The notes under the pieces: generated by a model
The model's database searches: none
The model's input: the letters and a program-made list of their open reading frames with translations, nothing else
What the model was told of the DNA's origin: nothing
Translations under genes and position numbers: made by a program
Shown: piece by piece, positions 9,810-15,141 of the stretch
Layout of the letters: each line of letters opens with the position of its first letter
How positions within the stretch are numbered: position 1 is the stretch's first letter
Origin: CAYHCE01 sp964355015
Lineage (GTDB): Bacteria; Cyanobacteriota; Cyanobacteriia; PCC-6307; Cyanobiaceae
Assembly: GCA_964355015.1 (NCBI GenBank)
Contig: CAYHCE010000053.1
Span: 1 to 15,141, forward strand
Direction of reading: 5' to 3'
DNA: 15,141 bases

Positions 9810-10234
9810 GAGAGCCCCTGCACCGGCCCGGGTCCTGCGGCCGCCGCGATCGGGGCCGCGCCCAGGTTGGAGGGGATGCCGCCGAGCGGCTCGTAGAGCA
9901 GCTCCAGCCAGTTGCCGTCGGGATCCTGCAGGTAGAACGACGCGGTGCCGTCGCGGTGGTCATGCACCGGCCCAACGCTGTGGCCGCTGGCCTGCAACCG
10001 TTCATGCGCCGCCTTCACCTCCTCGCGGTCAGTGAAGTGGAAGGCGAAATGGGGCCCGGCCACGGTGTACGCGGGGCTCAGCAGCGCCACGCCATCGCCG
10101 CTGTGGGGCGACTGCAGGTACGACCAGTCCTCGGCCTCCCAGGTGAGGCGCAGGCCGAGGGCCTGGTAGAAGGCCTTGGCGCGGTTCATGTCCTGGACGC
10201 GCAGGGCTACGTGGCCCAGACGCTGCACGGCCAT
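9806..10234 (-). CDS. VOC superfamily (glyoxalase/dioxygenase-like) protein
   Basis: 142-residue single-domain-length protein of the vicinal oxygen chelate fold: two beta-alpha-beta-beta-beta modules that bind a metal with His and Glu. The first module opens with RLGHVALRVQDMNRAKAFY (H8). The second has FAFHFTDREEVKAAHERL and ends with FYLQDPDGNWLELLYEP (E111 as probable ligand). The substrate cannot be told; the superfamily includes glyoxalase I, ring-cleavage dioxygenases and resistance proteins. The last 20 residues are a loose Ala/Gly/Pro tail. The ATG at 10234 is preferred because GGAG lies 6 bases ahead of it and the family motif starts at once; ATGs at 10246 and 10258 are in-frame alternatives. 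The stop overlaps the mutS2 start, and the gene lies about 75 bases after hemB. Confidence 0.82.
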   Translation of the reverse strand: MAVQRLGHVALRVQDMNRAKAFYQALGLRLTWEAEDWSYLQSPHSGDGVALLSPAYTVAGPHFAFHFTDREEVKAAHERLQASGHSVGPVHDHRDGTASFYLQDPDGNWLELLYEPLGGIPSNLGAAPIAAAAGPGPVQGLS

Positions 10235-10290
10235 GGGGCTCTCCATCGATGCCCCCATTCTGATCGGGCAGGGGACGGGGGGCGGTTGCG

Positions 10291-10325
10291 CTCAGCCCTG
10301 GCGAAGCCTCAGCCCTGGCGAAGCC
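10291..10325. repeat. Perfect 17-bp tandem duplication across the hemB stop codon
   Basis: TCAGCCCTGGCGAAGCC at 10292-10308 is repeated exactly at 10309-10325, and the match extends one base to the left. The right copy holds the end of hemB: its first three bases are the TGA stop on the minus strand and the rest encodes the last residues, LRQG. The left copy is therefore a duplicate of the gene end, carrying a second TGA, in the hemB 3' untranslated region. Confidence 0.95.
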
Positions 10326-11310
10326 AGGCGGCGGCGTCACAGGCGTGATACGTGAGGATCAGATCAGCGCCGGCCCGCTTGAAGCAGAGGAGGGTTTCGA
10401 GCACGATCGAGCGCTCGTCGATCCAGCCGCGCTCGGCTGCCGCCTTCACCATCGAGTATTCGCCGCTCACGTTGTAGGCAGCGATCGGCAACTCCGATTC
10501 CTCGCGCAGGCGGTGGATGATGTCGAGGTAGGCCAGGCCGGGCTTCACCATCAGGATGTCGGCCCCTTCCTGTTCATCGAGGAGGGCTTCGGTGAGAGCT
10601 TCGCGGCCGTTGGCCGGATCCATCTGGTAAGTGCTCTTATCCGTGGGGATCGGCTTGGAGCCGGTGGGGCGGGGCGCCGAATCGAGCGCTTCGCGGAAGG
10701 GACCGTAGTAGGCGGAGGCGTACTTGGCGGAATAGCTGATGATCCCCACATGCTCGAAACCCTCCTCGTCGAGGGCCTCGCGGATGGCTCCCACCCGGCC
10801 GTCCATCATGTCGCTGGGGCCGATCAGATCGGCGCCGGCCCGGGCCTGGGCAACGGCCTGGCGGCAGAGCTGGGCAACGGTTTCGTCGTTGAGCACCACC
10901 CCCTGAGTGCTGACGATGCCGTCATGGCCGTCGCAGGAGTAGGGGTCGAGGGCCACATCCGTCATGACCGCCATCTCCGGCAGCTCCTGCTTGAGGAGGC
11001 GGATGGCCCGCGGGATCAGGCCTCCCTCGTTGAAGCACTCGGCGCCGTCCTCGGTCTTGAGTCCGTCGGCCACCTTGGGGAACAGCACCACACAGCGGAT
11101 TCCCAGGTCCCAGGCCCGGCCCACCTCCTCCACCAGACCCTCCAGGCTCCAGCGCTGGGCGCCGGGCATGGCGCCGATCGGCTCGTTGGTGGCCCCCTCA
11201 TGGACGAAGAGGGGATAAATGAAATCGGCGGCACTGAGCTGGAACTCGCGCACCATGGCCCGGAGGGCCGGCGTCCGGCGCAGACGGCGGGGTCGGTAGG
11301 TGAGTTCCAT
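10309..11310 (-). CDS. hemB: Delta-aminolevulinic acid dehydratase (porphobilinogen synthase)
   Basis: 333-residue enzyme that condenses two 5-aminolevulinate molecules to porphobilinogen, an early step of haem, chlorophyll and bilin synthesis. The two Schiff-base lysines are K196 in SYSAKYASAYYGPF and K256 in LMVKPGLAYLD. The metal region at 118-131 reads DVALDPYSCDGHDG, the aspartate-rich form of Mg-dependent plant and cyanobacterial enzymes, not the three-cysteine zinc site; one cysteine (C126) is nevertheless present. Other blocks are FVHEG near the N-terminus, DLIGPSDMMDGRV, and YNVSGEYSM near 279-287. Length is normal and the ATG at 11310 gives MELTYRPRR, a good N-terminus. It lies 80 bases after the ion-channel gene and upstream of the VOC gene on the same strand. 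High demand for chlorophyll makes this a core gene. Confidence 0.97.
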   Translation of the reverse strand: MELTYRPRRLRRTPALRAMVREFQLSAADFIYPLFVHEGATNEPIGAMPGAQRWSLEGLVEEVGRAWDLGIRCVVLFPKVADGLKTEDGAECFNEGGLIPRAIRLLKQELPEMAVMTDVALDPYSCDGHDGIVSTQGVVLNDETVAQLCRQAVAQARAGADLIGPSDMMDGRVGAIREALDEEGFEHVGIISYSAKYASAYYGPFREALDSAPRPTGSKPIPTDKSTYQMDPANGREALTEALLDEQEGADILMVKPGLAYLDIIHRLREESELPIAAYNVSGEYSMVKAAAERGWIDERSIVLETLLCFKRAGADLILTYHACDAAAWLRQG

Positions 11311-11370
11311 TCCCTGGGTGGCTGTGGCGGGATCCTAGAGCCCCACCCGCCACAGCTCCCGCCAGCGGCT

Positions 11371-11384
11371 GGCCTGGCCAGGCC
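11371..11384. terminator. 14-bp perfect palindrome after the channel gene
   Basis: GGCCTGGCCAGGCC is its own reverse complement and lies 6 bases beyond the stop of the channel gene, in the gap before hemB. It could fold as a short GC-rich hairpin on transcripts of the minus strand. No T-run follows, so it may be a weak terminator, a pause site or chance in GC-rich DNA. Confidence 0.25.
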
Positions 11385-11390
11385 TTGTAT

Positions 11391-12488
11391 TCAGAGGACC
11401 CAGGCAATGATGACGACCAGGCAAAAACCGGAGAGTGCCGCAATCTGAAAGATCCGATCGACTCGATTGATCACCAGCAAAGACGCTGGCTTGTCATCGT
11501 TTTTGGCATACACATTAGTGCCCCATACGAACAACACAAAGAGCACCAGAGAGACCAGGTAGGAATAGGCGTAGAGCGTGTCGAGGAAGGTGAGATAATT
11601 AAGAAGGGGTAGCTCTGATTTGTAAGATTGCTGCAGGAAGATGAGCGTGAGCAGGGCAGTGGATGGGATGGCCAGGCGGATATCGCCGAGTTCACCGCCC
11701 AGCGACGGGGCCAGCAGCACGATCGACATCACGATCAGCAGCGGCAGAACCCAGGTGACGAAGCTGGAGAAGATGTCTCCTTTCATGACCACCTCGAGGG
11801 CAAGCTGGGAATAGTAGAGATCGCCCTGATCCCTACCCCAGTTTGTTCCATAGGAGTGGCTCAACGAAACCAGCCTCACCGAATCCACGTCATAGCCGTT
11901 GATCGAGGCGTAGGCCCCGATCGAACTGTTTCCCTTTTCGTGACTGGGCAGAAGCACGATATTCTTATTCTGACGAGCAAAAAGATCGGGCCTCACTTCC
12001 AGAATGATCGGCAGGGCAATTCGCTCAAACGGCGAACGCCGCAGGTCGACATGGGGAATATAGAAATTAGCGGAGAACCGAAACAGCTGGTAGTAACCTC
12101 CGTCGGGCAGTCGAACCGGTGCGGCAGTTTCCGGCTGAATCAGGGCATCCCAGCCGCTCACCTGGTTGGTGAGCTCCACCAGCTCAAGGGGTTCCATCTT
12201 TGCCTCGTCCATGGCCTGCTGCACCGCCACGGGCCACTGCAGCCAGTAGTAGCCCTCGGCGATGAAGGTTCGCTCCCGCAGCGAGAGGTCGTGGAGGTTT
12301 TCGATGAAGGCCCCCACCTCGACGGGCAGGCCCCGGGTGCGAGCCAGTTCGACCTGGGGATCCACCGGCGTGGCGCGATCGCGGACCCGGGTCTGGGCGA
12401 CGCCGTGGCCGAAGGAGATCACGGCCGGCAGCAGCAGCAACAGGATGGCAGCCAGGATGGTGCGGAGCCAGGCTGGCGTGGTTCTCAA
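11391..12488 (-). CDS. Prokaryotic pentameric ligand-gated ion channel homologue (Cys-loop/Pro-loop family)
   Basis: 365-residue membrane protein built like GLIC and ELIC, the bacterial relatives of nicotinic receptors. A signal peptide (about 1-31, LAAILLLLLPAVISFGHGVA) leads into an extracellular domain (about 32-237). This has VEVGAFIENLHDLSLRERTF and GYYWLQWP, resembling the first strands of GLIC. The Pro-loop VDLRRSPFERIALPIILEV (147-165) resembles GLIC LDFRRYPFD; no Cys-loop cysteines are present. Four hydrophobic segments follow: M1 about 238-262, pore-lining M2 about 270-290 (RLAIPSTALLTLIFLQQ), the M2-M3 loop SELPLLNYLTFLD, M3 about 303-325, and M4 about 345-365 ending the protein. 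There is no large M3-M4 insert, as in bacterial members. The start is TTG at 12488, with AGGAA 8 bases ahead and an in-frame stop two codons upstream. Ligand and ion selectivity are unknown. Confidence 0.85.
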   Translation of the reverse strand: MRTTPAWLRTILAAILLLLLPAVISFGHGVAQTRVRDRATPVDPQVELARTRGLPVEVGAFIENLHDLSLRERTFIAEGYYWLQWPVAVQQAMDEAKMEPLELVELTNQVSGWDALIQPETAAPVRLPDGGYYQLFRFSANFYIPHVDLRRSPFERIALPIILEVRPDLFARQNKNIVLLPSHEKGNSSIGAYASINGYDVDSVRLVSLSHSYGTNWGRDQGDLYYSQLALEVVMKGDIFSSFVTWVLPLLIVMSIVLLAPSLGGELGDIRLAIPSTALLTLIFLQQSYKSELPLLNYLTFLDTLYAYSYLVSLVLFVLFVWGTNVYAKNDDKPASLLVINRVDRIFQIAALSGFCLVVIIAWVL

Positions 12489-12583
12489 GGGCTACGTTCC
12501 TGGCCGGGGCGCTGCCTTGGTTCTACCGGAGCTCGCGCCAAGGTCCACCCTTCCGGGGCATGGCCACGGCTGGACGCCCGCGC

Positions 12584-13597
12584 TCAGAGCCTGGCGGCCT
12601 GCATCCAGTCGCCGCGGGGGTCCCGGCTGCGGGCCTCCCGCAGCTTCTCGAGCAGCTGCCGTTCCGTCTCGGAGAACCGCTCGGGCAGCTGGAGGGTCAG
12701 GGTGAGCAGCAGATCACCACGGCCCTCCTTGGCGGGCCAGCCCTTGCCCTTGAGCCGCAGGCTCCGTCCCAGGGCCACACCAGTCGGCACCTGAACGGTG
12801 GCCTCCCCATCGGGAGTGGCCACCCGCACCTCGCCGCCCAGGGCCAGTTCATCGAGGCTGAGCGGCAGATCAGCCCGCAGCTGGTCGCCCTCCAGTTTCC
12901 AGACCGGATGATCCTGAAGCTGGAGATTCAGGTAGAGATCACCCCGGCGCCCCGTGCCCGGCTGCAGGTTGCCTTTGCCCTTGAGCCGCAGCCTGCTGCC
13001 GCTCCGCACACCGGGCGGAATGCGCACCTGCACCCGTTCGTCGTTCACGGCCAGGGTGCGCTCGCAGCCACGGAAGGCCTCGGCGAAGCTGAGGCTGATC
13101 GTGGCTTCCGCATCCAGGTTGAGCGCACCGGAGCGCCCGGAGCCTGCATTCGCAGCGCCGAATCCAGAACCATAGCCGGCACCACCGAAACCGCCAGGGA
13201 ATCCCCCGGAGAAGCCGAAACCACCCGGGGCAGCGGCGAAGCCGCCGCTGCCACCCGCAGCACCGAAGCGGCCCAGCAGGTCGTTGATGAAATCGTCGAA
13301 GTTTCCGTAACGGCCGAAATCGACATCGAAACCGGGAGCCGCTCCGCCGCCGCCACCGCCCCCCTGGTTCCAGTACTGGCCGAACTGCTCGTAGCGACGA
13401 CGCTTCTCCGGGTCGGAGAGCACCTCATAAGCCTCGCTGATCTCCTTGAACCGGTCTTCGGCAGAGGCATCACCCGGATTCACGTCCGGGTGGTACTGGC
13501 GGGCCAGCTTGCGGAAGGAACGCTTGATGGTGTCGGAGTCGGCGCCGCGCTCGACGCCCAGCACCTTGAAGTAGTCGCGGTAGCCGTTGGCGCTCAT
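12584..13597 (-). CDS. DnaJ/CbpA-type co-chaperone without zinc finger (class B J-protein)
   Basis: 337-residue Hsp40 co-chaperone that would stimulate the ATPase of DnaK and deliver substrates. The J domain (about 7-72) has the essential H36-P-D38 in RQYHPDVN and ends with YEVLSDPEKRRRYEQFG. A long Gly/Phe/Ala-rich linker follows (about 78-165, with GGGGGGG, GGFGFSGG and GGFGGAGYGSGFG). Two beta-rich substrate-binding domains come next, with VQVRIPPGVRSGSRLRLKGKG and VQVPTGVALGRSLRLKGKGWP. No CxxCxGxG zinc repeats are present, so it is CbpA-like, not the canonical DnaJ. The ATG at 13597 (MSANGYRDYFKVLGV) fits the family; the open frame further upstream reads like non-coding DNA. It diverges from the thioredoxin-like gene across 157 bases and lies upstream of the channel gene. 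No CIRCE-type heat-shock operator was seen. Confidence 0.92.
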   Translation of the reverse strand: MSANGYRDYFKVLGVERGADSDTIKRSFRKLARQYHPDVNPGDASAEDRFKEISEAYEVLSDPEKRRRYEQFGQYWNQGGGGGGGAAPGFDVDFGRYGNFDDFINDLLGRFGAAGGSGGFAAAPGGFGFSGGFPGGFGGAGYGSGFGAANAGSGRSGALNLDAEATISLSFAEAFRGCERTLAVNDERVQVRIPPGVRSGSRLRLKGKGNLQPGTGRRGDLYLNLQLQDHPVWKLEGDQLRADLPLSLDELALGGEVRVATPDGEATVQVPTGVALGRSLRLKGKGWPAKEGRGDLLLTLTLQLPERFSETERQLLEKLREARSRDPRGDWMQAARL

Positions 13598-13645
13598 CGA
13601 GGCAGGCCCATTCAGAACAGCGCGGTGGCGTAATGCCCCCAGTTT

Positions 13646-13680
13646 CCCAGCCCCTGCGCCCAACAGGGGCCGGGGCTGGG
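13646..13680. promoter_or_regulatory. Inverted repeat in the dnaJ / thioredoxin-like divergent region
   Basis: CCCAGCCCC (13646-13654) and GGGGCTGGG (13672-13680) form a perfect 9-bp inverted repeat. A competing inner stem, CCCCTG (13651-13656) with CAGGGG (13664-13669), shares bases with it. It lies about 50 bases before the dnaJ start and 75 bases before the thioredoxin-like start. It could be an operator or a leader hairpin of either gene; there is no direct evidence for binding, and GC-rich DNA makes such repeats more frequent by chance. Confidence 0.35.
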
Positions 13681-13754
13681 GGTGGAAGCCCGAACGCGGC
13701 CCTGCGAAGCCACGAACTCCACCTAGTCTCGGGCGAACCCCCCTGCCGCTTCCG

Positions 13755-14276
13755 ATGGCCAGCGCCGCCCCAGGACCAGCACGGCCCGCAGCCTTGCGCA
13801 CGGCGCTGTTGCTGGCGGGCAGCCTGCTGCTGGTGGCGGCCAGCCATACCGCCAGCGCCGCCGTGGGGAAGGGGAGTGCCCCACCGCTCACCCCGCCCGC
13901 AGGCCTCCTCGCCGCCGGGGGCAACCTTGGCGAGGCCGTGAGCCCCTCCACGCCGGAGCAGATCTCCCTGGCGGAGTACCTGCGTCAGCGAGGCGCCGTG
14001 TTCTACGGCGCCTGGTGGTGCCCGCACTGCTTCCACCAGAAGAACCTGTTCGGAACCGAAGCTGGCCAGAAGCTCCCCTATGTGGAATGCGACAAGGAGC
14101 AGGCCGGCCGTCAGCGCTGCCAGGCCGCAGGGATCCGCGCCTTTCCCACCTGGGACCTGAACGGCGAACGCCGCGAAGGCCTGCAGACCCTTGAGGAGCT
14201 CAAGGCCTGGAGCGGCTTCAAGCCAGCCGCCGTGTCCAGCGGAGCAGCGTCGGGCGGCAGCGCCACCACACCCTGA
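13755..14276 (+). CDS. Exported thioredoxin-fold protein related to the VKOR thioredoxin domain
   Basis: 173-residue protein. An N-terminal hydrophobic stretch (about 14-36, LRTALLLAGSLLLVAASHTASA) looks like a signal peptide or anchor. The thioredoxin-like domain (about 65-155) has the redox pair C89-P-H-C92 after FYGAWW, a second cysteine pair C112/C122, and a cis-proline in AFPTW (P131). This pattern (WCPHC, ECD, then GIxxFPTW) matches the thioredoxin domain fused to vitamin K epoxide reductase in cyanobacteria, where it helps form disulfides in the periplasm or thylakoid lumen. Here the domain stands alone, without the four-helix VKOR part. The ATG at 13755 gives the signal peptide; the frame stays open upstream without homology. 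It diverges from dnaJ and converges on corA. Confidence 0.83.
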   Translation: MASAAPGPARPAALRTALLLAGSLLLVAASHTASAAVGKGSAPPLTPPAGLLAAGGNLGEAVSPSTPEQISLAEYLRQRGAVFYGAWWCPHCFHQKNLFGTEAGQKLPYVECDKEQAGRQRCQAAGIRAFPTWDLNGERREGLQTLEELKAWSGFKPAAVSSGAASGGSATTP

Positions 14277-14284
14277 TCGTGTCC

Positions 14285-14310
14285 GCCGCGGTGCGGCAGA
14301 GCCCTGGCTC
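14285..14310. terminator. Two adjacent hairpins between convergent thioredoxin-like and corA genes
   Basis: GCCGC (14285-14289) pairs with GCGGC (14293-14297), and GAGCC (14299-14303) pairs with GGCTC (14306-14310). Both fall in the 46-base gap between convergent stops, a natural place for a two-way terminator. No T-run accompanies them. Confidence 0.3.
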
Positions 14311-14322
14311 GACGGGGCAGCC

Positions 14323-15141
14323 TCAGAGCCATTTCTGCCGTTTGAAGAAACCGAACAAACTGGCGCTGATCGCAAGCATCACGCCCCAGACCACGAAGTA
14401 ACCAGGACGCCATTCCAATTCAGGCATGTGCTTAAAGTTCATGCCATAGACCCCTACGATGAAGGTGAGGGGGATAAAGATCGTCGAGATGATCGTGAGC
14501 ACCTTCATCACCTCATTCATCCGGTTGCTCAGACCGGAGAGATAGGTATCGTGAATGCCAGCCAAGATATCTCGATAGGTTTCCACCATGTCGATGGCCT
14601 GGATGACGTGATCATAGAGATCCCTCCAGAAAACAGATGTTTCCGAACGCAGCAGGACAGAGCCGCTCCTGCCGATCGCGCCGACCTCCTCCCGGAAAGG
14701 CCAGACCGCCTTGCGCAGAGTGAGGATACTGCGCTTGAGCCGGTGAATCTCATTGACATCCTCTCGCTTCGGGTCGGACAGGATCTTCTCGTCGAACTCC
14801 TCGATCCGATCACCAATATGCTCAACCGCCACAAAATAGTGATCGACTACCGCATCCATAAGGCAAAAGGCGAGGTAATCTGCCTTCATCATGCGGATGC
14901 GGCCCGTGGCCGTCCGGATCCGATGCCGAACTGAATCGAAGACATCTCCCTCATCTTCCAGAAAGGAAATCACATAGTTCTCTCCCAGGATCAGGCTCAC
15001 ATGCTCCACGATGATGTGATTGGCGGCAGCATCAAACTCGATCATCTTCAGAGCCATGAACATGTACTGCGGAAACTCCTCGTACTTGGGGCCTCCTGAG
15101 AAAGGGCAGAAGGCCTGTGCCGCAGTGGATCTGAGCGACTT
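14323..15141 (-). CDS. corA: CorA-type magnesium/cobalt transporter (partial, N-terminus missing)
   Basis: C-terminal part of a CorA inner-membrane channel that takes up Mg2+ (and Co2+/Ni2+) as a pentamer. From PKYEEFPQYMFMALKM onward the protein follows bacterial CorA closely: EHVSLILGENYVISF, MKADYLAFCLMDAVVDHYF, LKRSILTLRKAVWPFREE, DLYDHVIQAIDMVETYRD, then TM1 NEVMKVLTIISTIFIPLTF with the signature GMN in VYGMNF (codons at 14437-14445). TM2 follows, and the basic end KRQKWL matches Thermotoga CorA KKKKWL. The frame is open to the window edge. However, the residues before PKYEEF (encoded roughly 15091-15141) do not resemble the expected block ending in QRPK, so the gene may be disrupted, or the sequence may be faulty at the edge. 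Base composition is lower in GC than in most neighbours. Confidence 0.88.
   Translation of the reverse strand, partial: KSLRSTAAQAFCPFSGGPKYEEFPQYMFMALKMIEFDAAANHIIVEHVSLILGENYVISFLEDEGDVFDSVRHRIRTATGRIRMMKADYLAFCLMDAVVDHYFVAVEHIGDRIEEFDEKILSDPKREDVNEIHRLKRSILTLRKAVWPFREEVGAIGRSGSVLLRSETSVFWRDLYDHVIQAIDMVETYRDILAGIHDTYLSGLSNRMNEVMKVLTIISTIFIPLTFIVGVYGMNFKHMPELEWRPGYFVVWGVMLAISASLFGFFKRQKWL

Noticed and set aside
7869..9896. Long plus-strand open frame (about 675 codons) opposite mutS2
   Set aside because: It lies fully antisense to a clear MutS2 with all motifs; its Gln/Gly/Leu/Arg-rich translation has no domain and is the expected mirror frame of a high-GC gene.
12515..12543. CCTTGG...CCAAGG inverted repeat before the channel gene
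   Set aside because: Only six pairs around a 17-base loop; too weak to call an operator.
13598..13951. N-terminal extension of the dnaJ frame
   Set aside because: Overlaps the divergent thioredoxin-like gene and lacks homology; J-domain proteins normally begin just before the Tyr-x-x-Leu-Gly block, as with the ATG at 13597.
14191..14934. Plus-strand open frame opposite corA
   Set aside because: Antisense to a well-matched CorA C-terminal region including the GMN motif and both membrane segments.

Overview
The window is a gene-dense, high-GC stretch of a cyanobacterial chromosome, most like the Synechococcus/Cyanobium (picocyanobacterial) group. The lineage call rests on three things. There is a CP12 protein, the Calvin-cycle regulator of oxygenic phototrophs. 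There is an Obg GTPase that ends right after its G domain. And there are cyanobacterial families: a Prochlorococcus-type aspartoacylase, a DUF2301 membrane protein and a VKOR-type thioredoxin. The species is not determined. No rRNA, tRNA, CRISPR array, insertion sequence or prophage gene was seen, and no stretch over 300 bases lacks a gene.

Layout, left to right. (1) 1-111 (+): Pro/Ala-rich C-terminal tail of a gene cut by the window edge. (2) 134-1072 (-): aspartoacylase-like zinc hydrolase, diverging from a tightly overlapping plus-strand trio: glutathionyl-hydroquinone reductase-like GST (1165-2133), DUF2301 membrane protein (2130-2804) and Uup-type ABC-F ATPase (2801-4711). (3) 4801-5019 (+): short CP12 variant, converging on obg (5044-6036, -). 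(4) 6104-7348 (+): MalK/UgpC-type ABC ATPase without its permeases, diverging from obg and converging on mutS2. (5) Minus-strand run, in transcription order: DnaJ/CbpA-like co-chaperone (13597-12584), pentameric ligand-gated ion channel homologue (12488-11391), hemB (11310-10309), VOC/glyoxalase-like protein (10234-9806) and mutS2 (9809-7386). (6) 13755-14276 (+): exported thioredoxin-fold protein with a CPHC motif, diverging from dnaJ. (7) 14323-15141 (-): CorA-type Mg transporter running off the right edge.

Most genes are core housekeeping: tetrapyrrole synthesis (hemB), ribosome assembly and rescue (obg, uup, mutS2), carbon-fixation control (CP12), protein folding (dnaJ, thioredoxin-like) and thiol/quinone detoxification (GST). 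The most unusual gene is the channel homologue at 11391-12488. It has a signal peptide, a Pro-loop closely resembling that of the Gloeobacter channel GLIC, and four C-terminal membrane segments. About two thirds of it is visibly lower in GC than its neighbours. Other points worth a second look are the CP12 lacking its N-terminal cysteine pair, a perfect 17-base tandem duplication across the hemB stop codon, three genes whose best start is TTG, and an apparent loss of CorA homology near the right edge.
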